Position numbers and translations under genes: made by a program. The notes under the pieces were generated by a model, which worked only from the letters and a program-made list of their open reading frames with translations, was not told the origin of the DNA and searched no databases. Below, piece by piece: positions 1 to 7,486 of a DNA stretch of 47,471 nt. Source of the DNA: DASQBT01 sp049578545 (GTDB taxonomy: Bacteria; Pseudomonadota; Gammaproteobacteria; Burkholderiales; Thiobacillaceae); NCBI GenBank assembly GCA_049578545.1, contig JBAUMF010000064.1:1-47471 (forward strand). The letters run 5' to 3'. Position 1 is the first letter of the stretch, and each line of letters begins with the position of its first letter.

Positions 1-453
1 GGGTCGGGAGGGTGAATTCGCCGTTTTGGACAGCAGCCATTCAACTGGATTTCTGATCAACGGCTGGTATTCAGCATATAGCAGACCTGATTTGCTGAGA
101 ACGCCACCGGCGGCCGAGATGACGTGCCGATCATCATCCCGGCACTACGGCCGGCAGCTTACTGAAGTAAACCAGCCGCCCAGGAACGCAATTTTCCGGC
201 TCACTCAATGACACAGTTCGCCGAACCCGAAACTCAAGGTGGGCATCTACGACGATCCACGTGAGGGCCTGCCATTGGGAAAGGTGCACTTCCGCCGCCG
301 ATCCAGACGGAACAGTCGCCACCTGCTCGTTGAGCGTTTAATGGTGTCCCGGATTCCGTAATTCCCGGTACGGCGTAGCCCAATCAATTGAGGCTGACAT
401 TTCTTGCCCGGCGGACGCGCCAGTGCGTTTGCCAAAATGGCAGTCGAATAGGA
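1..453. other. No supported gene at the left edge
   Basis: I see no convincing gene here. Only short open frames of about 60 codons exist on both strands, they overlap each other, and none has a recognisable motif or a good ribosome binding site. A minus-strand frame at 134-322 has a protein-like composition (it contains WQALTWIVVDAHLEFRV) and could be the remnant of a broken gene, but I cannot name a family. Confidence 0.4.
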
Positions 454-1299
454 TTACAGCATTGAACGGCTACCCAACCACATACCCCAAACCAAGAATA
501 TCCCCCCCAACGAATAGCTGAACCAGCGGGGTCGCTGCAAAAGCTTTTCCAGTAGAACCAGCACCGATAAGGCAACGATCCAGAACAGATTCATTACTCC
601 GAATGCGAACAGGAGAGCCATGAGCAGCCCGCAGCAGCCGGTACAGTATGCGCCCTGTCGGAGACCGATGAAGAATGCGCTGTGCAAGCCGTCACTCGAA
701 TCGGTCATGAGAAAGCTTAGCGGCGAGCGACAACGGGAAAGACATGCGTGCTTGAATGGGGTGAACTGGTATCCGCCCGCGGCCACCAGCAGCACACTAC
801 TGAGAACCGGGCTTAGACTATCCATCATCGGCGATACCAGCCGCGCCGTTAGCAAACCCCATTGTGCAAGCGTGGCGAGCAGACTGAACCCGACCCAAAC
901 CGTTATATAACCGAGCCCAAAAACGCCGGTAGCAAGATTTGCCCGGTGTTTCGTAAAGCGCACATAATTGGTCCTGGCGAGCAGCAACAGCATGGGCACG
1001 GCGGAAGGCAGCATCATCGCGGCCATCATGATTGCCCACATGACAAACACCAGCAGGAGATCCACGCCATTCCAGTTATCCATGCGCGGCATCAGGAGCC
1101 AGTGCGCGGACAAATCCATATGCGCCATGCCCCAGACCATATAGACAAGATAGGCCCAGGAGACGGTCAGAGTGACCACGATGCCGGCGCCAACGGTCGC
1201 CAGGCTTCGTGGATTCGGTGCTTCGGCGCTAGGCCTGGTAGGCGAAGGCGGAATAGAAGCCATTCTTGCCGCTGAGTTCGAGCGAGATCCCGTGGTCAT
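454..1299 (-). CDS. DUF2182 family integral membrane protein (predicted metal-binding)
   Basis: A polytopic inner-membrane protein of 281 residues. After a polar N-terminus come about six hydrophobic segments; the segment containing MWAIMMAAMMLPSAVPMLLLL is the Met-rich helix typical of DUF2182. A later YQFTPFKHACLSRCRSPLSF stretch and the GAYCTGCCGLLMALLFAFGVMN stretch (Cys pairs) are also characteristic and suggest metal ligands. Its start overlaps the end of the upstream DUF1326 gene by 71 bp if the ATG at 1299 is used; that start has an AGGAAG about 10 bases upstream. The ATG at 1263 is an alternative. DUF2182 and DUF1326 genes are often neighbours and are presumed to act together. The function is unknown. 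Confidence 0.85.
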   Translation of the reverse strand: MTTGSRSNSAARMASIPPSPTRPSAEAPNPRSLATVGAGIVVTLTVSWAYLVYMVWGMAHMDLSAHWLLMPRMDNWNGVDLLLVFVMWAIMMAAMMLPSAVPMLLLLARTNYVRFTKHRANLATGVFGLGYITVWVGFSLLATLAQWGLLTARLVSPMMDSLSPVLSSVLLVAAGGYQFTPFKHACLSRCRSPLSFLMTDSSDGLHSAFFIGLRQGAYCTGCCGLLMALLFAFGVMNLFWIVALSVLVLLEKLLQRPRWFSYSLGGIFLVWGMWLGSRSML

Positions 1300-1831
1300 G
1301 AATGCTCAGCTTCCTGGAAGTCGAAACGACTGCCGGTTGACCGGGCACCGGAGTGAACGGATGGTGATCGATGGTAACAAGGGATCCGCCCTGTCCTTCC
1401 ATCGCCTCGATGTCGACTGCCGCTATGTTGGGAATCCGCAGGCGGCGTTCTTTGCCATTTGCGGAATACTGGATGGGAACGGCCTTGACCCCCATGACTT
1501 CGCCAATGAGCGGGCCGAGCGTGGCAAGGTGGCCTCCTGCCTGACCGGAAAAGATTTCGCCCAGCGCCTTCTGCTGATCAGCACTGGCATTTTCGTCCAG
1601 GTACAGCGCAACTTTCCACTTCGTTTGCAGCATGTGTCCTGGGGTGTGCGTGAGCATTGCAACATTGAGCCCGTTTAGCGGTACGCCATCGGAAGTGCCC
1701 TGGTCGATATGCCATGCAATTAGGGCTGTGCATTCTCCCTCTGTCGGTGGGCTGAGGAATACGCAGGGGCAGGCGGCTGCGCAGTTGCACGCTTCAAAAT
1801 AGGTACCACTGACTTTCCAGGATTCAGCCAT
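1229..1831 (-). CDS. DUF1326 family protein
   Basis: A soluble protein of 200 residues with no signal peptide. The N-terminus (SGTYFEACNCAAACPCVFLS) carries the conserved Cys cluster CNCxxxCPC of DUF1326, plausibly a metal site. The middle and C-terminal parts fit the family's beta-rich domain. The start is well supported by AAGGAG about eight bases upstream of ATG 1831. It is first in a two-gene minus-strand operon with DUF2182, and the small cupin gene lies upstream in the same direction. The family has no established biochemical activity; a role with the membrane partner in metal handling is inference. Confidence 0.85.
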   Translation of the reverse strand: MAESWKVSGTYFEACNCAAACPCVFLSPPTEGECTALIAWHIDQGTSDGVPLNGLNVAMLTHTPGHMLQTKWKVALYLDENASADQQKALGEIFSGQAGGHLATLGPLIGEVMGVKAVPIQYSANGKERRLRIPNIAAVDIEAMEGQGGSLVTIDHHPFTPVPGQPAVVSTSRKLSIHDHGISLELSGKNGFYSAFAYQA

Positions 1832-1897
1832 GATGAGTCTCCTTTTGAAAATACCGCCCGTTCGGATTGGCGAGCAGGCGGCGTTCGGACCGGTTGC

Positions 1898-2266
1898 CTA
1901 GGCAGGCTTGGCGTATTGTCCAAAGCCGGTGACATCGATCAGCACACAGCGCTGGTCACCAACGATCCAGGCATCGTGCCCGGGCGGCATGTAGAACGCA
2001 TCGCCTGGACCGAATTCCATTTCGCTTCCATCGTCCATCTTCACTACCATGCGCCCTTCCAGGACGTAACCCGTATGCGCCGCCTGACAAGAAGGGGTTC
2101 CGGCAATGGGTTTGACGTGCTCACTCCAGCGCCAGCCAGGCTCGAAAGTGCCCAACCCCAGATTGAGACCGCCCACTGTCACGATCTCCGCCTTGCCTTT
2201 GCCGTCCTTGAACGGACGCACATCATCTGGGGATCTAAGAGATTTTCTTTCCAAATGTTGTGCCAT
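1898..2266 (-). CDS. Small cupin-domain protein
   Basis: A single-domain cupin of about 122 residues. The cupin motifs are visible as HTGYVLEGRMVVKMDDG (motif 1 region) and FGPGDAFYMPPGHDAWIVGD (motif 2 region), the usual metal-binding double-stranded beta-helix. The ATG at 2266 is chosen because AGGGAGGA lies just upstream; a longer frame to 2362 runs through the promoter region. Cupins of this size bind a metal and small ligands or act as accessory sensors; no substrate can be assigned. It lies 66 bp before the DUF1326 gene in the same orientation and may be cotranscribed. Confidence 0.8.
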   Translation of the reverse strand: MAQHLERKSLRSPDDVRPFKDGKGKAEIVTVGGLNLGLGTFEPGWRWSEHVKPIAGTPSCQAAHTGYVLEGRMVVKMDDGSEMEFGPGDAFYMPPGHDAWIVGDQRCVLIDVTGFGQYAKPA

Positions 2267-2285
2267 GATGTCCTCCCTACGGTAA

Positions 2286-2313
2286 ACAATATGGACTTTA
2301 ACTTTAGTCGCAA
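2286..2313 (-). promoter_or_regulatory. Candidate sigma70-type promoter for the cupin gene
   Basis: On the minus strand a TTGCGA box (2308-2313) is followed after 16 bp by TATTGT (2286-2291). This places transcription start about 15 bases upstream of the cupin start codon, leaving room for its strong ribosome binding site. The call rests on sequence likeness only. Confidence 0.4.
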
Positions 2314-2429
2314 TCGGCGTTATGGCAACTCCAGTACGGAAGTGACTTGCGCCTGTCGACATAGGTCACCGATACGTGCATATGTTCAGCATGGGCAAAA
2401 TTAATTTCCACCATTGCCGGATTCCTGCA

Positions 2430-2458
2430 TTGGCTGGCCAATTTCTGTATTGGTCAAT
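2430..2458. promoter_or_regulatory. Two adjacent short palindromes, possible operator
   Basis: TTGGCTGGCCAA (2430-2441) and ATTGGTCAAT (2449-2458) are two short dyads about 20 bp apart, centre to centre, on one face of the helix. They lie in the otherwise gene-free interval 2267-2678 upstream of the cupin operon. They could bind a dimeric regulator, but no regulator gene is adjacent. The rest of the interval shows nothing else I can name. Confidence 0.25.
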
Positions 2459-2678
2459 GGCTGGCACTGCTCGTCAGTCTTGAGGCACCAACAAGCATCA
2501 TTACGAATTCAAACCGGTGAAGTTTATTGTCCGGGGGCTGACCGCTTGGCAGTTCATCAAGCCTCCGCAAACACAGACCTTCCCTAGCCGCTCCTGCTGC
2601 ACCTCTTGGGGCGATTACCAAGCAGCGAGCATTTCCGCCACACCGCCAATGCTCTGCAATTACCCTGTCATCCGGGCA

Positions 2679-2900
2679 TCACATCCCCACTACTTGTGCC
2701 TGATATCCCTTGTCTTTCACAGCTTTCAACAACACCGAAGTCTTGGTTACGTCCGAGTCATATGAGATTACAAGCAGATGGGGTTTATTGAAGCGCGGCG
2801 CTATAACGCCCTCTATGCCTCTAAGTTCCAACTCGATCGCTTGTTGCTGACTGAGGTCGAGCGGGTCGTTGATGTGAATCATGATATCTGTTGTTTGCAA
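2679..2900 (-). CDS. HMA-fold small protein without the CxxC metal site
   Basis: A 73-residue protein whose pattern matches the beta-alpha-beta-beta-alpha-beta fold of heavy-metal-associated (HMA) domains: MIHINDPLDL at the first strand, ELRGIEGVIAPRF, VISYDSDVTKTSVLLKAVKDKGYQAQVV at the end. It has no cysteine at all, so it cannot be a classical copper chaperone. The start is probably TTG at 2900, preceded by GGGGA at suitable distance; an internal ATG at 2882 lacks a binding site. It is monocistronic with its own good promoter. The role is unknown; a protein-interaction or His/Met-based metal role is only inference. Confidence 0.65.
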   Translation of the reverse strand: MQTTDIMIHINDPLDLSQQQAIELELRGIEGVIAPRFNKPHLLVISYDSDVTKTSVLLKAVKDKGYQAQVVGM

Positions 2901-2934
2901 GGTGTCCCCCTATAGAACATGAGCGCCAAATTTA

Positions 2935-2963
2935 CCTATAGCGTGTAAACGCAAAATGGTCAA
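2935..2963 (-). promoter_or_regulatory. Sigma70-type promoter of the HMA-fold gene
   Basis: On the minus strand TTGACC (2958-2963) and TATAGG (2935-2940) are separated by 17 bp, a near-consensus housekeeping promoter. The predicted start lies about 28 bases before the TTG start codon of the HMA-fold gene. Confidence 0.55.
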
Positions 2964-3024
2964 CGATGCATTTCACTTTGGACGCGAACAAGTTGAATGT
3001 CGCTCGGGGAATGTCAGGGGTGAT

Positions 3025-3698
3025 TCATCTCGTGCGAAAGCGCATATCCGAACTGGCCGCACCGATCAATTTGGTCAGGATTTCGATGCAGACGGATCCC
3101 GCAGCCTCCAGCGTGGCTACAGGCGTTCCGGTTTTGAGCTCGCGGTGCAGGCGTAGAGCGATGCGTTCGACTGCAGCCAGCGCCTGCAACACAGGTGAGA
3201 TGACAAACGCGGTTTCCGGGTGAGTCCGTATGCCATTCCAGCCAGCGGGGCCGAGCAGCGCGCGCCGGTTTGCCTAGCCATTGGGTACATCTCTCATCTG
3301 CATCAGCGCGGCACAGCAAAGCACATGGTCAAACGATGCGCTCGGCATACCAGGTTTTCGGCATCAGCAAGCTCAACGCGCACCTGACCGAGCCGTGATG
3401 CGCGCGCTTTGGCACGCACCTGCTCCAGCATGCACGCAGTGATACCGATACCGAGCACCTCACCCTGTGGGCCCGCACGTGCAGCCGCATTTGAAGCGAC
3501 GGGTCCCGTTCCGGTGGCGATGTCGAGCACGCGCCGACCCGGCCGCAATGGCGCACGCTGGACAAGCAATGCGGCGATGCGGCGGTGCCAATCAGTATTG
3601 CCTGGCGTCGAGTCGTAGTCATGCGCACGTGCCACGTGGATGGCGGCTACGCGTTGCTGATAATCGTCAAGATACTGGGTGAGCTGTTCCGGCAGCAT
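3025..3698 (-). pseudogene. Broken class I SAM-dependent methyltransferase
   Basis: The first 120 residues read as an intact methyltransferase start, with motif I as VLDIATGTGPVASNAAARAG and a following DAENL motif. The frame is then lost near 3352: the expected continuation, SASFDHVLCCAALMQMRDVP, is present in the next frame, so a one-base indel is the likely cause. That second frame soon meets a TAG near 3274 but stays protein-like beyond it (HPETAFVISPVLQALAAVER) to a TGA at 3025. One frameshift plus one in-frame stop make this a decayed gene. The intact methyltransferase upstream at 3889-4674 is a different subfamily, so this is not a simple duplicate. Confidence 0.65.
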
Positions 3699-3888
3699 GC
3701 GCAGTGCGCTCAGGTGGTGATCAATACGGCGCTACCCATCGTGCAGCGCTGTGTCGACGCACAAGTCAGCCTGGGGTTGCGCACAATGGCACAGCCTCAA
3801 ACGATTCTACTGTAATCGCGACACTGGAACACACCACGGCATCAAGCCATGACCGTCTGTCCTCGACCACGGGTGTAAGCGGAATCAA

Positions 3889-4674
3889 TCAAGATGGCTG
3901 AGCCTGCATCCAGGCCACATCCAGACAAAACGAGCCGTCGGGTTGCACACGGAAATAGTGTTTGGCCTCTTCTGCAGCGTGGACAAAAACATCGCGTATC
4001 GCCTGCACCCGCAATTCGGATGTCCGCATACGTTCCGTCCACGAGGAGAACTCCATTTGCAGAGACCACGTGTCGGATTCAGGTGATTGAAATCCTGCCC
4101 GTTGCATCATCGCTCCCCATTCGGCAACCCGATAGTCTCGTACATGTGACGCGTCACGCAGGATTTCTACCGTCTGCAGAAGGGTATCGAACAACGGCGA
4201 CTCTGGCGCGACCACGTCAATCACCACCAATGCGCCACCAGTCTTCAGCACCCGTCGCGCCTCAAGAAGCGCGGCCGGGACATCAGTCCAGTGATGTGCA
4301 GAGAAGCGGGAGAGCACCACATCGAATGTCGCGTCGGCAAAGGGCAGCTGTTCGGCGCAGCCTTGCCGGGTTTGAAGATCAGGCAGACCGCGGCGATGTG
4401 CTTCTCCGGCAACGACAGCCAGCATCTCGGCCGATAAGTCGCAGGACGTCACCCGCGCGCCACCCTTTGCCAGGGCGAAACTCGCGTGGCCGGCGCCGCA
4501 GCCAAGATCAAGAGTCTTCGGATGGTTCAGGCTGAGTGCCAAGTCCGTCAGGCGCAGCAGATCAGCACCTTGGGAGTGGACTGGGCTGTTCAGATAAGAC
4601 CCAGCAGCAGCGCCAAATTGGCGGGAAACAAGATTCTTGTGTTCCAATCCGTGGCCCCTAATCTTCTTGTACAT
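3889..4674 (-). CDS. Class I SAM-dependent methyltransferase (YafE/UbiE-like)
   Basis: A 261-residue soluble methyltransferase. Motif I is LDLGCGAGHASFALA, motif II includes VTSCDLSAEMLAVV, then FADATFDVVLSRFSAHHWTD and VLKTGGALVVIDVVAPES, all usual for Methyltransf_11 proteins. The N-terminus SRQFGAAAGSYLNSPVHSQG resembles E. coli YafE. The first ATG is at 4674, but a TTG at 4647 preceded by AGGGG at good spacing would start the protein at EHKNLVSRQFG, which fits the family better. The acceptor substrate is not known. About 190 bp separate it from the broken methyltransferase downstream. Confidence 0.8.
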   Translation of the reverse strand: MYKKIRGHGLEHKNLVSRQFGAAAGSYLNSPVHSQGADLLRLTDLALSLNHPKTLDLGCGAGHASFALAKGGARVTSCDLSAEMLAVVAGEAHRRGLPDLQTRQGCAEQLPFADATFDVVLSRFSAHHWTDVPAALLEARRVLKTGGALVVIDVVAPESPLFDTLLQTVEILRDASHVRDYRVAEWGAMMQRAGFQSPESDTWSLQMEFSSWTERMRTSELRVQAIRDVFVHAAEEAKHYFRVQPDGSFCLDVAWMQAQPS

Positions 4675-4764
4675 ATTTTCGCAGAAACCTGGTACATGCG
4701 CATGGCTGTCGACAGACTTGAACTGACATTCGTCGACCGATACTTGATTTACAGGTAATGCCAG

Positions 4765-4920
4765 TCAACAGGTATCCGCTTGCCTATCGTGAAGCGTGGC
4801 GAAGACCCGCCAGCGGGCTGCAACAGGACGTACAAGCTGTGTGCTGCGCCAACCATCCGCCATGATGCGGATCGAATATGTGCCCAGAAATACAATCAGG
4901 CCGAGGATCAGTATGGTCGC
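4765..4920 (-). pseudogene. Remnant of an NnrU-like membrane protein
   Basis: Read on the minus strand, this stretch encodes ATILILGLIVFLGTYSIRIM followed by ADGWRSTQL and ends at TGA 4765. This closely resembles the N-terminus of NnrU proteins (hydrophobic helix, then a conserved SIRIxADGWR motif), which accompany nitric-oxide and nitrite metabolism in Proteobacteria. No proper start codon precedes it and the rest of the roughly 190-residue family protein is missing; only about 50 codons remain. I therefore call it a gene fragment. It lies just downstream of the epimerase gene. The assignment rests on motif recognition alone. Confidence 0.45.
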
Positions 4921-4961
4921 ACGCGAGGTGCAGTTGCCTGCATACCAGTGTTACGGCTTTG

Positions 4962-5894
4962 TCAGCCGACCGCTGGTCTATAGGCTGCAGCGGTGCGGCG
5001 CACTCCTTCAACATAGGAAGTGGGTTCAAGACCAAACGCTTTCGAGAACTTGCTCGAGTCAAATATGTACTCCGAATCGCTCTGATAGAGCATCTCATAG
5101 GATTCGCGAATGCCCGAGTTGAACAGGCCGGCAACCCTGATCATTGGGCGACTGAGAACCCGATACCTTGGCGTAACGCCGAATTCCCTTGCCACCATCT
5201 GAATGAATTCCTTTCCGGTTGGCGGATTGGATGCCGTCGGAACGTGCCAGGTTTCGTTCCAGGCCGATTCGGCATTGGCCAGCATTACCAGGCTCCTCGC
5301 CGCATCCGGCGTAAAGGTATAGGAGTGCGGCAGGGAATCGTTGACCAGCCACGCCGCCTTGTCCCCCTTTGCGAATTTGTCGAAGACCAGAATGTTCGCC
5401 ACGCTCGTCCCTGCGTGCGGCCCATAGAAGTCCGCTGAGCGTGCGATCATCGCGTTGAGCTGTCCTGACTTGATTTCATCGAGCAGAGCCGATGCGATTT
5501 GCGCGCGGACCTCCCCCTTCCGTGAGCAGGGATTAAAGGGGGTTTCCTCCGTCATGCGCCCGCTCACCTTGCCGTACATGTAGACGTTGTCAAAAAAAAT
5601 CAACTTTGCATTGGCGCGCTTGCACGCCTCGATCGCGTTGTGCATGATGCGCGGCCAAAGTTCTTGCCAGACCCTGACATCGTATTTCAAGCCAACCAGC
5701 AAATACACCACTGTCGAACCTGACACCGCCTGGACCGTTTGATCCAGCCTGGAGATGTCAGCAGGCACGGCTTCCGTCGCGCCGTCTACTGGCGCGGGAT
5801 TGCGCCCAACCAGACGTGCGGGTTGTTGCAACAGCGCAAGCTCTTTCAGCAATTCCGTGCCGATCGCGCCACCGGCTCCAAGTATCGTGTGCAT
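4962..5894 (-). CDS. NAD(P)-dependent epimerase/dehydratase (extended SDR)
   Basis: A 310-residue Rossmann-fold protein. The dinucleotide motif GAGGAIG is at residues 6-12, and the catalytic YxxxK is Y105 to K109 in FFDNVYMYGKVSG. The second half has the usual substrate-domain features (ADFYGP, HSYTFTPDAARSLVML, WHVPTASNPPTGKEF). A good GGAGAGG lies just before ATG 5894. Family members act on nucleotide sugars or related carbonyl compounds; the substrate cannot be told here. It is the first gene of the minus-strand group and the NnrU remnant follows it. Confidence 0.85.
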   Translation of the reverse strand: MHTILGAGGAIGTELLKELALLQQPARLVGRNPAPVDGATEAVPADISRLDQTVQAVSGSTVVYLLVGLKYDVRVWQELWPRIMHNAIEACKRANAKLIFFDNVYMYGKVSGRMTEETPFNPCSRKGEVRAQIASALLDEIKSGQLNAMIARSADFYGPHAGTSVANILVFDKFAKGDKAAWLVNDSLPHSYTFTPDAARSLVMLANAESAWNETWHVPTASNPPTGKEFIQMVAREFGVTPRYRVLSRPMIRVAGLFNSGIRESYEMLYQSDSEYIFDSSKFSKAFGLEPTSYVEGVRRTAAAYRPAVG

Positions 5895-6147
5895 ACGGCC
5901 TCTCCAATAGTGGTTGGTGCAAGTGTCTACCCAAGCGCGGCAAACAACTGCGTTCAGTCGAGCCTATTGCAATTCTATCCCAGGGGTGATCGCTGCTGCC
6001 TGCCACAAAACCGGCGTTCAGATGTTCGAATCCATTGCGTGACCAATGTCTCCCGATGGCTGAACCGAATTCTTCAGTGTTGGCCGAAACGAAATATTAC
6101 AGGTAGGCGAGACATCCCAGATCGAAAGCTTAATGAAAGGAAGCACA

Positions 6148-6288
6148 ATGATAATTGCACCGCCTTGTGACGCCCGATTATCGTTGGCTCGAACAATTCG
6201 ACCCAAGCGTAAACGCGATGGCGCAACGGCTGCAGCCATTCGGAAGGCTTTCTTGTTTAATGATCAAAAAAGTGTAGGTGATGGATAA
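6148..6288 (+). CDS. Possible small ORF translationally coupled to the RND operon
   Basis: A 46-codon frame begins at ATG 6148 with AAGGAAG five bases upstream, the best ribosome binding site in the interval, and ends at TAA 6286-6288, overlapping the start of the adaptor gene at 6278/6281. The product would be basic (it contains TIRPKRKRDG). The adaptor itself has only a weak binding site, so coupling through this frame would make sense. I recognise no family, and the rest of the 5895-6147 interval shows no gene. It may be a leader peptide or chance. Confidence 0.35.
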   Translation: MIIAPPCDARLSLARTIRPKRKRDGATAAAIRKAFLFNDQKSVGDG

Positions 6289-7483
6289 AGGGCACGCTTA
6301 CCCACTTCGCCGGCTTGTCCTGTGGGCTTTGCCGGTTCTTGTTTTGCTGGCTGCAGGGATTTTTGTCTGGGGGGGACAGGCGCATCAGCCCCCCGCCGAT
6401 GAGTCCAGTAGGTCATCCGGAAGATTGTCAGCCGGCATGTTTCGCCCGACCAAAGAACAGTGGGACAGTCTCAAGGTAGCCGAAGTCAGGACACTGATCT
6501 TCCGCAGCAGCCTGACGACTGACGGGATCATTGCCTTTAATGACGATGCAACGACTGCAGTATTTTCGCCCTTTACCGGACGCGTAACCCGACTCATCGC
6601 GCAGCTCGGGGACGTGGTGAAGAAGGGGGCACCGCTGATGGCAATGGAGGCTTCCGAACTGGTTCAGGGACGGAGCGACGTTGCGTCTGCCAAGGCCAGC
6701 CTTGATAACGCACGGGCGACCGAGAAGCGCCAGCAAAAATTGTACGATGCCGGCGCCGGTGCCATCAAGGATTGGCGTCAATCGCAGGCCGATCTGATGA
6801 CCGCCGAATCAGCGCTGTCCGCTGCCCGTGGTCGCTTGCGCATCCTGGGCAAAACTGATGCAGAAATCGATGCGCTCGAAAAGGCGCCGGCGGGAGGCTT
6901 CTCCGAAGCGATCGTCAAGGCGCCTATCGCTGGCACAATTACGCAGCGTCAGGTCGGTGTCGGCCAGTACATCACCAGTGCCGCCGGCGGGGCGACCAAC
7001 CCGGTCTTCACCATTGGCAACCTGTCGACGGTGTGGCTGGTTGCGAACGTGCGTGAAGGCGATGCGCCGGTGCTGCGGGTTGGCCAGCCGGCAGAAGTCA
7101 CTGTGCTTGCCTTGCCCGGCAAGGCATACAAGGCAAAGATCGCCTGGGTCGGGCCCGCTGTCGATCCCGTCATCCATCGTCTGCCTGTGCGCGCTGAAGT
7201 CAAGAATCCCACTGGCGAATTGAAGCCCCAGATGTTTGCCAGCTTCACCATCGCCACCAGTGATGGCGTCGAGGCCCCGGCCGTGCCGAAGAGTGCGCTG
7301 GTCTACGAAGGTGAAAGTGCGCGTGTGTTTGTTGTTGGCCCGGATGACAGCATCGCTGGGCGCACAGTCCAAACCGGGCGCAGCCGTGACGGGATGGTTG
7401 AAATCACGTCCGGATTGCACGCCGGCGAGAAGGTCGTGACGGCAGGCACCTTGTTCATCGACCGTGCAGTGCAAGGCGATTAG
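6278..7483 (+). CDS. RND efflux periplasmic adaptor (CzcB/CusB-like)
   Basis: The membrane fusion protein of a tripartite efflux pump, about 401 residues. It has an N-terminal membrane anchor (LVLWALPVLVLLAAGIFVWGG) and then the adaptor fold: a barrel-sandwich half (AVFSPFTGRVTRLIAQLGDVVKKGAPLM), an alpha-hairpin (about residues 130-200), the second half (VKAPIAGTITQRQVGVGQYI), a beta-barrel and a membrane-proximal domain. It lacks the His-rich N-terminal extension of some CzcB proteins. The start is GTG 6278 or, more likely, ATG 6281. It is followed after 3 bp by the RND pump gene, so the three efflux genes form one operon. Confidence 0.9.
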   Translation: MMDKGHAYPLRRLVLWALPVLVLLAAGIFVWGGQAHQPPADESSRSSGRLSAGMFRPTKEQWDSLKVAEVRTLIFRSSLTTDGIIAFNDDATTAVFSPFTGRVTRLIAQLGDVVKKGAPLMAMEASELVQGRSDVASAKASLDNARATEKRQQKLYDAGAGAIKDWRQSQADLMTAESALSAARGRLRILGKTDAEIDALEKAPAGGFSEAIVKAPIAGTITQRQVGVGQYITSAAGGATNPVFTIGNLSTVWLVANVREGDAPVLRVGQPAEVTVLALPGKAYKAKIAWVGPAVDPVIHRLPVRAEVKNPTGELKPQMFASFTIATSDGVEAPAVPKSALVYEGESARVFVVGPDDSIAGRTVQTGRSRDGMVEITSGLHAGEKVVTAGTLFIDRAVQGD

Positions 7484-7486
7484 GTT

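Noticed and set aside
620..1275. Plus-strand frames opposite the DUF2182 gene
   Set aside because: They are antisense to a clear gene, have no motifs and mirror its codon pattern.
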